Of a DNA stretch of 64,000 nt, positions 26,373 through 37,795 are shown piece by piece. Positions within the stretch are counted from its first letter, which is position 1. The number at the start of each line of letters is the position of its first letter. The DNA is taken from the NCBI GenBank assembly GCA_900045905.1, contig FCNS01000020.1, positions 1 to 64,000 of the forward strand, read 5' to 3'. Below the pieces are notes generated by a model. It saw only the letters and a program-made list of their open reading frames with translations. It did not search any database and was not told where the DNA came from. Source of the stretch: Clostridiales bacterium CHKCI001. GTDB lineage: Bacteria > Bacillota > Clostridia > Lachnospirales > Lachnospiraceae. Made by a program: the position numbers and the translations under genes.

Positions 26373-27737
26373 ATGATAGATTTATTAAAAGAAAAGTGGG
26401 AAGAAATTAAAGAAAATCTAAAAGAAGAGTACGACATTACAATTGTTTCCTTCAATACGTGGATAAAACCACTCGAAGTAGCCTCTGTACAAGACACTCT
26501 TGTTAAAGTTGTAGTTACAGATGGAAGCGATAAGTTCGTCATTGACTATTTAACAAAGAAATACCAACGTCTGCTCCAAGTTATGATTGAAGAAACGATT
26601 GATTTTCACTGCCAAGTAGAATTTGTCCTTCCAAATGATTTAAACGGTCGTTCCAGTTCTTCCGATTTATACGGACAAGACAGTTACTCTGTCGCTTCTA
26701 TGAACTTGAATTTAAATCCGAGATACACATTTGATACATTTGTTGTTGGAGCAAATAATAAGTTTGCACATGCCGCATCTCTTGCAGTTGCAGAATCCCC
26801 TGCTGAACGCTACAATCCTTTATTTATTTACGGTGGAGTAGGATTGGGCAAAACTCATCTGATGCACTCCATTGCACATTTTATTTTAAAACATGATCCG
26901 AATATGAAAGTTATGTATGTCACAAGTGAACGGTTTACAACAGAATTAATTGATGCCATACGTAACAAAAACAATGTATCTGCCGCGGAATTTCGTGAAA
27001 AATACCGTAATATTGATGTCCTTCTTATCGATGATATCCAATTCATCATTGGCAAAGAAAGTACACAGGAAGAATTTTTCCATACCTTTAACTTTTTACA
27101 CGAAAACAACAAACAGATCGTAATTTCTTCCGATAAACCACCAAAAGCATTTGAAACATTGGAAGAACGTCTTCGTTCTCGTTTTGAAATGGGACTTCCA
27201 GTGGATATTTCTTCTCCTGATTATGAAACAAGAATGGCCATTTTACGAAAAAAAGAAGAAATGGAAGGCTATAATATTGATACAGAAATTATCCAATATA
27301 TTGCAGCCAATATCAAATCGAATATCCGTGAACTAGAAGGCGCCCTGACAAAGATTACAGCTTATGCCAAACTTTATAAAACTGATATTACACTAGAGGT
27401 AGCCGAAAATGCTTTAAGAGACTTAATATCCCCAAACGAATCGGATGATATTGAGCCTGAATATATTATAGCTGTTGTAGCAGAACACTTTGGATATACT
27501 TCTGCTGATTTAATTTCACAAAAAAGAAGCAAAGGCATTGTCTATCCACGCCAAATTGCAATGTATTTATGCCGGGAGATGACTGATCTTTCGCTTCACC
27601 AAATAGGAAAAGCATTGGGACGTCGCGATCATACAACTGTTTTACATGGCGCAGAAAAAATAGCAAACGATTTGCCAACGAATGAAGCCCTCTTATCCAC
27701 AATTGAGATACTAAAAAAGAAGATTGTACCCACATAA
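26373..27737 (+). CDS. dnaA: Chromosomal replication initiator protein DnaA
   Basis: 454 residues. Domain I (1-85) is followed by a short linker, the AAA+ domain with Walker A GGVGLGKTH (154-162) and Walker B VLLIDDIQ, and domain IV with the DnaA signature (YLCREMTDLSLHQIGKALG, then RDHTTVLHG). It binds the boxes on both sides of its own gene and opens oriC. The ribosome site GGAGTC is weak. It is the first rightward gene, flanked by both halves of the origin. Confidence 0.98.
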   Translation: MIDLLKEKWEEIKENLKEEYDITIVSFNTWIKPLEVASVQDTLVKVVVTDGSDKFVIDYLTKKYQRLLQVMIEETIDFHCQVEFVLPNDLNGRSSSSDLYGQDSYSVASMNLNLNPRYTFDTFVVGANNKFAHAASLAVAESPAERYNPLFIYGGVGLGKTHLMHSIAHFILKHDPNMKVMYVTSERFTTELIDAIRNKNNVSAAEFREKYRNIDVLLIDDIQFIIGKESTQEEFFHTFNFLHENNKQIVISSDKPPKAFETLEERLRSRFEMGLPVDISSPDYETRMAILRKKEEMEGYNIDTEIIQYIAANIKSNIRELEGALTKITAYAKLYKTDITLEVAENALRDLISPNESDDIEPEYIIAVVAEHFGYTSADLISQKRSKGIVYPRQIAMYLCREMTDLSLHQIGKALGRRDHTTVLHGAEKIANDLPTNEALLSTIEILKKKIVPT

Positions 27738-28034
27738 CCTGTGGATAACTATGTGGATAACTGGCATTTTTCGGTGGATAAGTTGGTGGATAACTTGTGG
27801 ATAAGTCTTTTATTATTAATGTAAAATTATTTTTTTTGAAGTTATCCACAAATTGTCCACAGGTTATCCACATAGTTATCCACAATAAAAATATGACTTT
27901 TTCCCTTCAACTACAAGGGTTAGAGAAGTTATCCACAATATCCACCGCCCCTACTACTACTACTATTTATATACTATATATCTATTATAGTGTTTGCCAT
28001 TCAAATTCTTTACTGAAAGGAGTTATCCACAATT
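27738..28034. other. oriC: oriC part 2: DnaA boxes, DnaA-trios and unwinding element between dnaA and dnaN
   Basis: Seven exact TTATCCACA boxes plus variants: first mostly reverse-oriented (27739-27805), then forward (27840-27937). The box at 27929-27937 and ATATCCACC at 27938 are followed by GCCCC, then five CTA trinucleotides (27951-27965; the 3'-GAT-5' DnaA-trio) and an AT-rich stretch TTTATATACTATATAT. This order matches the basal unwinding system described in Bacillus subtilis. Confidence 0.92.
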
Positions 28035-29138
28035 ATGAAGTTAATATGTCAAAAAGAACACCTTCAAAAGGGTGTATCCATTGTCTCAAAAGCTGTATCT
28101 TCAAAAACAACAATGCCTATTTTACAATGTGTATTATTAACGGCAGAAGATGGAGAAATTACAATTACTGGAAATGATATGGAACTTGGAATTGAGACAA
28201 CTATCAATGGTACGATCGAAGAAGAAGGAATTGTAGCTCTGGAAGCAAAACTATTTGCTGAAATTGTAAGACGTCTTCCAGATAATGAAGTTTTGATTGA
28301 AGTGGATGAAAACTTTGCCACAACTATTATATGTGAAAAGGCTAAGTTTACAATCGCTGGTCAATCTGGAGAAGACTTTGCCTATCTTCCTCAAGTAGAG
28401 CGTACGAATCCTGTTGTACTATCTCAATTTACATTGAAGGAAATTATTCGGCAGACAATTTTTTCAATTGCTGATAATGAAACAAATAAAATGATGTCTG
28501 GTGAATTAATGGAAATTAATGAGAATACGATGAAACTTGTCTCATTAGATGGGCATCGAATTTCAATTCGCAATGTTAAGCTAAAAGATCATTATGAACC
28601 AATTAAAGCGGTTATTCCAGGCAAAACATTAAATGAGGTTAGTAAAATTTTAACTGGAGATACAGAAAGTGAATTATCATTATTTTTTACTCCAAATCAT
28701 ATTATATTTGAATTTGACCAGACAATCGTTGTATCCCGTTTAATTGAGGGAGAGTATTTTAGAATTAATCAAATGCTTAATAGCGACTATGATACAAAAC
28801 TCGTTATCAATAAAAAGGAATTTTTAAATTGTATTGATCGTTCCACGTTACTTGTAAAAGAAAGTGATAAAAAACCAATTATCATTAATATCTCAGATAA
28901 TAAGATGGAAGTGAAATTAAAATCCAGTATTGGATCGCTGAATGAAGAAATTTCGATTCATAAGGTAGGAAAAGATATTATGATTGGATTTAATCCAAGA
29001 TTTTTGATAGATACCCTTCGGGTAATTGACGATGAAGAAGTGACATTATATATGATTAATCCGAAAGCTCCATGCTTTATTAAGGACGACAATGAGAGTT
29101 ATACGTACTTAATTCTCCCTGTGAATTTTGTAGTATAA
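28035..29138 (+). CDS. dnaN: DNA polymerase III beta subunit (sliding clamp)
   Basis: 367 residues, three repeated clamp domains. N-terminus MKLICQKEHLQKGVSIVSKAV and the segments MPILQCVLLTAEDG, FTIAGQSGEDFAYLP and the C-terminal LILPVNFV pattern are typical of beta clamps. It tethers the polymerase to DNA. Unusually, an exact DnaA box (28023-28031) occupies the spacer between the AAAGGAG ribosome site and the ATG. Confidence 0.97.
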   Translation: MKLICQKEHLQKGVSIVSKAVSSKTTMPILQCVLLTAEDGEITITGNDMELGIETTINGTIEEEGIVALEAKLFAEIVRRLPDNEVLIEVDENFATTIICEKAKFTIAGQSGEDFAYLPQVERTNPVVLSQFTLKEIIRQTIFSIADNETNKMMSGELMEINENTMKLVSLDGHRISIRNVKLKDHYEPIKAVIPGKTLNEVSKILTGDTESELSLFFTPNHIIFEFDQTIVVSRLIEGEYFRINQMLNSDYDTKLVINKKEFLNCIDRSTLLVKESDKKPIIINISDNKMEVKLKSSIGSLNEEISIHKVGKDIMIGFNPRFLIDTLRVIDDEEVTLYMINPKAPCFIKDDNESYTYLILPVNFVV

Positions 29139-29480
29139 TTTTGTCCTTGAATAGAAATCTTCGTTGCGGATAAAGCCGTATTGTTATATAATGTTAATGA
29201 AAGACAATTTCATGTTATCCACAAAAAGATAGATAAAATGGTGAGATATCCACAGTTTCCCCGTGTATAAGTCGGGGATTTGTGGAAAAACGGTGGATAA
29301 CTGTTTTTCATCGTGCAATTAATTCCCCACGTTTATGTTGAATAAGCGGGGATTGTATAGAAACGCTAATTCTGGATCGTTTCTAAATTGTTATATTTTA
29401 ATATCAGGAGATAGAGTAGAACGATATGTTTTCCTATCCCTACAATTATGGCGCATTCACTGCGACATTAGGAGGTAAAT
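29139..29480. other. dnaN-yaaA intergenic region with further DnaA boxes and hairpins
   Basis: A 342-base gap without a gene. It holds TTATCCACA (29215), ATATCCACA (29246) and GTGGATAA (29293). There are two GGGG/CCCC hairpins (CCCCGTGTATAAGTCGGGG at 29260 and a similar one near 29325) and an inverted repeat TAGAAACG/CGTTTCTA (29357-29384). Just before the yaaA ribosome site is a short hairpin GGCGCATTCACTGCGACA, resembling one upstream of mnmE. Confidence 0.55.
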
Positions 29481-29690
29481 ATGTCTAAAATTGTATTACG
29501 AGAGGATTACATCAAGTTAGGACAGGCTTTAAAAGCAGCTCATTTAGTGGATTCTGGGGTAGAAGCCAAACTTGTTATTCAAGATGGTCAAGTTAAGGTA
29601 AATGGTGAAGTTGAGACACAGCGGGGAAAAAAGCTGTATGATCAGGATATTATTACCTATAACGGAGCGACCGTGACAATTGTAAAGTAG
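29481..29690 (+). CDS. yaaA: S4-domain RNA-binding protein YaaA (RlbA)
   Basis: 69 residues consisting of a single S4 domain (LGQALKAAHLVDSGVEAKL, VKVNGEVETQRGKKL). Such proteins sit between dnaN and recF in many Firmicutes; a role in ribosome assembly has been proposed. GGAGGTAAAT precedes the ATG. It lies 12 bases before recF and is probably co-transcribed. Confidence 0.93.
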   Translation: MSKIVLREDYIKLGQALKAAHLVDSGVEAKLVIQDGQVKVNGEVETQRGKKLYDQDIITYNGATVTIVK

Positions 29691-29702
29691 TGGTGTAATA
29701 GC

Positions 29703-30797
29703 ATGGTCATTCAGTCAATTGAGTTACAAAATTATAGGAATTATCCACAGCTAGTTGTGGAGTTTCATCCAGGCATTAACATTTTTTATGGAGATAATGC
29801 ACAGGGGAAAACAAATATTCTAGAAGCGGTTTATTTATGTGGTACGAATAAATCACATAGAGGAAGTAAAGATCGCGAGATAATTGCATTTGGACAGGAT
29901 GAGGCACATATTAAGATGTATACAAAACGGGATAATATTGAAAATCGAATTGATATGCATCTAAAAAAGGGAAAAAGTAAAGGGATTGCCATTAATGGAG
30001 TTCCGATTCATAAAGTGAGTGAATTGTTTGGGATGGTCAACATCGTCTTTTTTTCTCCAGAGGATTTACAGATTATAAAGAATGGTCCTTCTGAAAGAAG
30101 GAAATTTATTGATTTAGAGTTGTGTCAATTGGATAGACTATATATATATCATCTGGTAAATTATAACAGATCCTTGCAACAGCGAAATCGATTATTGAAG
30201 GAAGCTGGAGATAGAAAAGATCTTCTTTCTATGCTAGAAATTTGGGAAGAGCAGCTTGTAAAATTTGGAAAACCGATTATTAGCAGGAGAGAGACATTTA
30301 TCAATCAATTAAATCCAGTATTGACATCCATTCATGGAAAATTAACTGGGGGAAAAGAAGAACTAATTATGATGTATGAGCCAGATACAGAGCTAGAACA
30401 GCTAGAATTGGCTCTTTGTAAAAATCGGGACAGAGAACTGAAACAAAAAACAACATTATCAGGACCTCATCGGGACGATATCCGCTTTATTATAAATGGA
30501 GTGGATATTCGTACATTTGGCTCACAGGGACAACAGCGTACAGCAGCATTGTCATTGAAATTGGCAGAAATTGAACTAGTAAAACAGCAGATTAGAGATG
30601 TTCCAATTTTGCTTTTAGATGATGTTTTAAGTGAGTTAGATTCAAACAGACAAAATTATTTGTTAGACAGTATGAAGGGAATTCAAACGATAATTACTTG
30701 TACAGGACTGGATGATTTTGTAAACCATAGATTTCACATGGATCATGTATTCCATGTAGTCCAAGGGACAGTAACAAAGGAAAATAAAAGCGGTTAA
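29703..30797 (+). CDS. recF: DNA replication and repair protein RecF
   Basis: 364-residue SMC-like ATPase. The Walker A region is FYGDNAQGKTNILEAVYL (about 29-46), preceded by the family's LQNYRNY. The ABC-type signature and Walker B are TFGSQGQQRTAALSLKLAE and ILLLDDVLSELD. RecF helps load RecA at gaps. Standard place between yaaA and gyrB. Confidence 0.96.
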   Translation: MVIQSIELQNYRNYPQLVVEFHPGINIFYGDNAQGKTNILEAVYLCGTNKSHRGSKDREIIAFGQDEAHIKMYTKRDNIENRIDMHLKKGKSKGIAINGVPIHKVSELFGMVNIVFFSPEDLQIIKNGPSERRKFIDLELCQLDRLYIYHLVNYNRSLQQRNRLLKEAGDRKDLLSMLEIWEEQLVKFGKPIISRRETFINQLNPVLTSIHGKLTGGKEELIMMYEPDTELEQLELALCKNRDRELKQKTTLSGPHRDDIRFIINGVDIRTFGSQGQQRTAALSLKLAEIELVKQQIRDVPILLLDDVLSELDSNRQNYLLDSMKGIQTIITCTGLDDFVNHRFHMDHVFHVVQGTVTKENKSG

Positions 30798-30837
30798 ACA
30801 TGGAATGATGTTAAGCTGCAATTTGGAATGAAAATAA

Positions 30838-32763
<1,926 letters not shown>

Positions 32764-32785
32764 TAAATTAATGGAGGAATAAAGA

Positions 32786-35275
32786 ATGGATGAAACAATT
32801 TTTGACAAAGTCCATGATGTCGATTTGAAAAAAACAATGGAACAGTCATATATTGCATATGCCATGAGTGTTATTGCATCTCGTGCTTTACCAGATGTCA
32901 GAGATGGATTAAAGCCAGTGCAGCGCCGTGTATTGTATTCTATGATTGAATTAAATAATGGTCCAGACAAACCGCATCGTAAATGTGCACGTATTGTCGG
33001 TGATACGATGGGTAAATATCATCCGCATGGAGATTCTTCCATCTATGGAGCACTAGTTAACTTGGCGCAGGATTGGTCAACGAGATATCCACTCGTAGAT
33101 GGGCATGGAAACTTTGGTTCTGTGGATGGAGATGGCGCTGCGGCCATGCGTTATACAGAAGCTCGTTTATCCAAGATCTCTATGGAAATGCTGGCAGATA
33201 TTAACAAGGATACCGTAGAATTTGTGCCAAACTTTGATGAGACAGAAAAAGAACCAGTGGTACTTCCGTCACGTTTTCCTAACTTACTTGTAAATGGAAC
33301 AACGGGTATCGCGGTTGGCATGGCGACCAATATCCCTCCCCACAATCTGAGAGAGACGATTGCAGCAGTTGTAAAGATTATTGATAATCGAATTCAAGAA
33401 GGCAGAGACACCGCTATTGAAGAAATCTTAGATATCGTAAAAGGACCTGATTTTCCAACTGGTGCGATGGTATTGGGTAGGAGAGGAATTGAACAAGCAT
33501 ATCGTACTGGTAAGGGAAAAATTAAGGTCCGTGCAGTAACTTCGATCGAACCGATGGCAAACGGAAAGCATCGTATTGTTGCAACCGAATTACCGTATAT
33601 GGTGAATAAGGCACGTTTAATTGAAAAGATCGCAGAACTTGTAAAGGACAAACGTATTGACGGAATTACAGAATTAAGAGATGAATCCAACCGAGAAGGT
33701 ACTCGAGTATGTATTGAATTAAGACGAGATGTAAATCCAAATATCGTATTAAATCAGCTGATGAAACATACACAGCTTCAAGATACATTTGGAGTAAATA
33801 TGTTGGCTTTGGTAGGAAATCAGCCCCAAATTTTGAATCTTTTGGATATGTTGAAATATTATTTACAGCATCAAGAAGATGTCGTAACGCGCAGGACGCG
33901 TTATGAACTAAATCGGGCACAGGAACGAGCACATATTTTAGAAGGATTACTGATTGCATTAGATCATATTGACGAAGTAATCCGAATCATTCGAGGAGCA
34001 GCGAATGTTGCGGAGGCCAAAACAAAGTTAATTCAAACCTATGGCTTAAGTGATGCACAGTCTCAGGCTATTGTAGATATGCGTCTGCGTGCATTGACTG
34101 GTTTAGAGCGTCATAAGCTAGAAGCAGAATATGAAGAATTAATGAAAAAAATCGCAGAATTAAAAGCCATTCTTTCTGATGAAAACCGTCTTCTTGCAGT
34201 AATTAAAGAAGAAATTACTGCGGTGGCTGCGAAATATGGGGATGAAAGAAGGACTTCGATCGGATTTGATGAAGAAGACTTCTCAGCTGAAGACTTAATT
34301 CCAGATGAAAATACAGTCATTGCAATGACAAAACTTGGCTATATCAAGCGCATGTCCATGGATAACTTCAAAGCACAAAACAGAGGTGGAAGAGGAATTA
34401 AAGGCATGCAGGCAATTGACGAAGATTATATTGAAGATCTTCTCATTACAACAACCCATCACTATCTTTTGTTCTTTACAAATCTGGGGCGTGTCTATCG
34501 GTTAAAAACATATGAAATTCCAGAAGCTGGACGTACCGCAAGGGGAACTGCCATCGTGAATTTGATTCAGCTTCAGCCACAGGAAAAAGTAACTGCCATC
34601 ATTGCACGCAGAGAGTTTAACGAAGGGGAATATCTCTTTATGGCAACGAAATCTGGTATGGTAAAGAAAACCGATTTTGTTGAATATGCAAACATTCGTA
34701 AAGTTGGACTGGCTGCAATCCATTTAAAAGAGAATGATGAGTTAATTGAAGTAAAAGTAACAGACAATGAAAAAGACATTTTCCTTGTTTCAAAATATGG
34801 ACAATGTATCCGATTTAAAGAAACGGATGTCAGAGCTACGGGAAGAACTTCCATGGGTGTAATTGGTATGAACTTAGAAGATGGCGATGAGGTCATTGGC
34901 ATGCAGTTGAATACACAGGGAACTGATTTATTATTTGTTTCGGAATATGGCCTGGGAAAACGTACTTCCATTGATGAGTTCTCTTGTCAGTATCGAGGTG
35001 GAAAAGGTGTAAAGTGTTATCGTATTAATGAAAAAAGCGGTAATATTGTTGGTGTAAAGGCTGTAAATGAGAGTCAGGAAATTATGATTATTACCACAGA
35101 AGGTATTGTAATTCGATTGAAAGTGTCTGATATCTCGTTATTAGGACGTAATACATCGGGTGTAAAGTTAATCAATATTGATACAGAGAGCGGAGTTGCT
35201 GTGGCAAGCATTGCAAAGGTTCGTGAAAGTGAATCAGAGGTACAAGAAGAAACAAAGGAGCTCGAAAACGTGTAA
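32786..35275 (+). CDS. gyrA: DNA gyrase subunit A
   Basis: 829 residues. The breakage-reunion domain includes the catalytic tyrosine in AMRYTE (Tyr123) and the quinolone region [10 protein letters not shown]. The C-terminal beta-pinwheel has a GyrA box-like [11 protein letters not shown], which separates gyrase from topoisomerase IV. Alignment with E. coli puts Ser84 at the Ser83 position and Gly88 at Asp87; see findings. The acidic tail ([13 protein letters not shown]) is short. Followed by a terminator. Confidence 0.97.
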   Translation: MDETIFDKVHDVDLKKTMEQSYIAYAMSVIASRALPDVRDGLKPVQRRVLYSMIELNNGPDKPHRKCARIVGDTMGKYHPHGDSSIYGALVNLAQDWSTRYPLVDGHGNFGSVDGDGAAAMRYTEARLSKISMEMLADINKDTVEFVPNFDETEKEPVVLPSRFPNLLVNGTTGIAVGMATNIPPHNLRETIAAVVKIIDNRIQEGRDTAIEEILDIVKGPDFPTGAMVLGRRGIEQAYRTGKGKIKVRAVTSIEPMANGKHRIVATELPYMVNKARLIEKIAELVKDKRIDGITELRDESNREGTRVCIELRRDVNPNIVLNQLMKHTQLQDTFGVNMLALVGNQPQILNLLDMLKYYLQHQEDVVTRRTRYELNRAQERAHILEGLLIALDHIDEVIRIIRGAANVAEAKTKLIQTYGLSDAQSQAIVDMRLRALTGLERHKLEAEYEELMKKIAELKAILSDENRLLAVIKEEITAVAAKYGDERRTSIGFDEEDFSAEDLIPDENTVIAMTKLGYIKRMSMDNFKAQNRGGRGIKGMQAIDEDYIEDLLITTTHHYLLFFTNLGRVYRLKTYEIPEAGRTARGTAIVNLIQLQPQEKVTAIIARREFNEGEYLFMATKSGMVKKTDFVEYANIRKVGLAAIHLKENDELIEVKVTDNEKDIFLVSKYGQCIRFKETDVRATGRTSMGVIGMNLEDGDEVIGMQLNTQGTDLLFVSEYGLGKRTSIDEFSCQYRGGKGVKCYRINEKSGNIVGVKAVNESQEIMIITTEGIVIRLKVSDISLLGRNTSGVKLINIDTESGVAVASIAKVRESESEVQEETKELENV

Positions 35276-35356
35276 AAACAAATACTGTTATAGTGCAAAA
35301 TATGTAAGGAAAAATATTTCTACACATAATATACTATAATTTATGCTATCATTGTT

Positions 35357-35393
35357 GACTGCTGTAAGGAAAATATCTTTTCAGCAGTCTTTT
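35357..35393 (+). terminator. gyrA terminator
   Basis: Stem GACTGCTG / CAGCAGTC followed by TTTT, about 82 bases after the gyrA stop. Confidence 0.85.
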
Positions 35394-35450
35394 ATATATC
35401 GTTATCTTTGTGAAAATTAAGTTGTTCAGTAAGGGATTGGAGGGAACTAT

Positions 35451-36596
35451 TTGATTTATTTTGATAATGCAGCTACAACATTACAAAAGCCAAAGGAAGT
35501 AGCAGAGGCAGTCTATGAAGCGATTCGACATTTAGGAAATAGCGGAAGAGGAGCATCCAGCGTTTCTCTTCAGGCTTCTAGAGTAATTTATGATACAAGA
35601 GTCAATATTGCTGATTTATTCCATTGCAGTGATCCGTCTCGAGTAGCGTTTACATCCAATTCTACAGAGAGCCTCAATATAGCAATCAAAGGATTGCTTG
35701 AGCCAGGAGATCATGTGATCACAACTGTATTGGAGCATAACTCTGTTTTGCGCCCACTATATCAGTTAGAGCGGGAAGGTCTGGAAGTTTCAATTGTTCC
35801 GTGCAGAGAAAATGGAAGGTTTGAAGTAACGGATATGGAGCGTTACATTCAGAAAAATACAAAGGCAATTATCTGTACACATGTATCTAACTTAACTGGA
35901 AATAAAATAGATATTCATGCAGTTGGACAACTTTGTCATGAGAATGGCTTATTATTTGTTTTGGATGCATCACAATCAGCAGGTGTATTTCCAATTCATA
36001 TGGAAAACGATTTTATTAGTGCATTGTGTTTTACTGGTCATAAGAGTCTCTACGGACCGCAGGGAACTGGCGGAATCTGTTTAGGGGATAAAATTACAGT
36101 TCGCCCATTAAAAGTCGGTGGAAGCGGAATTATGACGTTTGAGAAGGTACATCCGAATGTAATGCCGACAGCACTGGAAGCAGGTACATTAAATGGACAC
36201 GGAATTGCTGGATTAAATGCTGGATTAAGGTATGTATTAGAACAGGGATGTGATCAAATTCATAGATATGAAGTTGCTTTAATGAAGCAGTTCTATGATG
36301 GAATTAAAGAACTCCCAGGAATTAAAATCTATGGTGATTTTTCAGGATGGGATCGAGCTGCAATTGTGACATTAAATATTGCAGATTATGATTCCGCACA
36401 AGTAAGCGATGAATTAAATCAGCGGTTTGGAATTGAAACAAGGGCAGGTGGACATTGTGCTCCACTCATGCATCAGGCATTGGGAACAGAAAATCAAGGT
36501 GCTGTACGTTTTAGTTTTTCTAATTTCAATACAGCGGAGGAAATTACAGCTGGAATCGAGGCGATTAAAACGTTAATCTACGAGGACATGGAGTAA
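35451..36596 (+). CDS. Class V aminotransferase, cysteine desulfurase/selenocysteine lyase-like
   Basis: 381 residues, PLP-dependent. MIYFDNAATTLQKP opens the family, the PLP lysine is in FTGHKSLYGPQG (Lys198), and a catalytic-type cysteine occurs in TRAGGHCAPL (Cys336). Starts with TTG, supported by GGAGGGAACTAT and by the normal N-terminus. Followed at once by a DUF3343 protein and YqeC, the set linked to selenium-dependent molybdenum hydroxylases. It probably mobilises sulfur or selenium for that purpose rather than for general Fe-S assembly, though the substrate is not decided by sequence. Confidence 0.9.
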   Translation: MIYFDNAATTLQKPKEVAEAVYEAIRHLGNSGRGASSVSLQASRVIYDTRVNIADLFHCSDPSRVAFTSNSTESLNIAIKGLLEPGDHVITTVLEHNSVLRPLYQLEREGLEVSIVPCRENGRFEVTDMERYIQKNTKAIICTHVSNLTGNKIDIHAVGQLCHENGLLFVLDASQSAGVFPIHMENDFISALCFTGHKSLYGPQGTGGICLGDKITVRPLKVGGSGIMTFEKVHPNVMPTALEAGTLNGHGIAGLNAGLRYVLEQGCDQIHRYEVALMKQFYDGIKELPGIKIYGDFSGWDRAAIVTLNIADYDSAQVSDELNQRFGIETRAGGHCAPLMHQALGTENQGAVRFSFSNFNTAEEITAGIEAIKTLIYEDME

Positions 36597-36599
36597 ATC

Positions 36600-36836
36600 A
36601 TGAGAAAGAAGCAGCGAAAACTGGTGATCACATTTGAAAGTACAGTAGGTGCAATGGCAGCAGAAAAATATTGTAAAGAACAAAACGTTCCAGGCCGATT
36701 GATTCCAGTACCGACACAGATTACAGCAGGATGTGGACTAGCATGGGCAGCAAATCCAGAGGCAAGAGAACGGGTTTTGTCTGTTTTAAAACAAAACGCA
36801 ATTAATCCAGAGAGGATATATGAAATAATGGTTTAG
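36600..36836 (+). CDS. DUF3343 putative Se/S carrier protein
   Basis: 78 residues. The sequence runs LVITFESTVGAMAAEKYCKE, then GRLIPVPTQITAGCGLAW with the conserved Cys45 that is proposed to carry Se or S in this family, and ends in a helical segment. It begins three bases after the aminotransferase stop, so the two are coupled. The pairing suggests transfer of sulfur/selenium from the desulfurase. Confidence 0.85.
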   Translation: MRKKQRKLVITFESTVGAMAAEKYCKEQNVPGRLIPVPTQITAGCGLAWAANPEARERVLSVLKQNAINPERIYEIMV

Positions 36837-36941
36837 CTGAATGAAAGAAGCAGTGATTCATTTATGAGTGGCAAGAAAGAGAATTGTAAATATCCACTTC
36901 ATTGTATAAGAATTGCAGTTGGATATCATGAGAGGAGAGAA

Positions 36942-37655
36942 ATGGTAAAGTTATACACAGTACAGAGGGGAAAGATACAGAAATATAGCTCCTATTGTGA
37001 GGTATTTGGACTTAATGTGGTGGATAACATTCAGATTGCGGCAATTGGTTCGGGAGGAAAGTCTACCATTCTATCAGAAATTGCCAGAGAGTATGCAAAA
37101 GCAAAACGAACGGTTATTAGTACAACTACAACCCACATATGGATGCCTGATAATGGGGTATTTGAAGAAGATGTTCAGAAAGTAAAAGAAGCTCTTAGGA
37201 TGAATCCCATTATAATAGTTGGAAACCGTTCAAATGAGAGTCAAAAACTTTCTGGAGTTTCATTTGAATTTTTATCTCAGTTAAGAAAAGTAGCTGACTG
37301 TGTTGCTATAGAAGCGGATGGTTCTAGGCAGCTACCATTAAAAGTACCAAACGAACGAGAACCAGTGATTCCTCCAAATACAGAGCTGATATTGGTCGTT
37401 GCAGGCATCTCAGCGTTAGGAAAGCCAATCCGTGAAGTTGTTCACCGTCCAGAGTTGGCTGAAAAAGTTTTGCATAAGTCCGTAAATGATATTGTGAATA
37501 TAACAGATATTGCACTACTCTTAAATTATCAAAAAAGTAGGAAAGCAAGCAAAGCAATACCAGTTCTCAATCAAGTTGATACAAAAAGAGAATGGAAATA
37601 TGCATGCAGAATTGCAGAATTGCTTCCTTATTGCGTTATTAGAAGCCATTGTTAA
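36942..37655 (+). CDS. yqeC: Selenium cofactor biosynthesis protein YqeC
   Basis: 237 residues. A P-loop-like GSGGKST (36-42), STTTTHIWMP, CVAIEADGSRQLPLK and NQVD match the YqeC family, which is tied by genome context to selenium-dependent molybdenum hydroxylases. GAGAGGAGAGAA precedes the ATG at 36942; the open frame reaches 26 codons further but without a ribosome site. No hydroxylase, yqeB or selD lies in the window. Confidence 0.87.
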   Translation: MVKLYTVQRGKIQKYSSYCEVFGLNVVDNIQIAAIGSGGKSTILSEIAREYAKAKRTVISTTTTHIWMPDNGVFEEDVQKVKEALRMNPIIIVGNRSNESQKLSGVSFEFLSQLRKVADCVAIEADGSRQLPLKVPNEREPVIPPNTELILVVAGISALGKPIREVVHRPELAEKVLHKSVNDIVNITDIALLLNYQKSRKASKAIPVLNQVDTKREWKYACRIAELLPYCVIRSHC

Positions 37656-37703
37656 ACAAAACAAGGAAAGTTTTGTTTTAGTTTGGAAAATAATAGAAAA
37701 AAA

Positions 37704-37732
37704 TTGATGAAAATGCAAAAATATGCTATAAT
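37704..37732 (+). promoter_or_regulatory. Promoter of the barnase-like/barstar pair
   Basis: TTGATG (37704-37709) and TATAAT (37727-37732) with a 17-base spacer, 64 bases before the barnase-like start. Confidence 0.7.
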
Positions 37733-37795
37733 AAATAAATTATAGGGGATAAAAGTTTATCTGTGTTAATGGGATTGATAAAGAAGGGAGGGACT

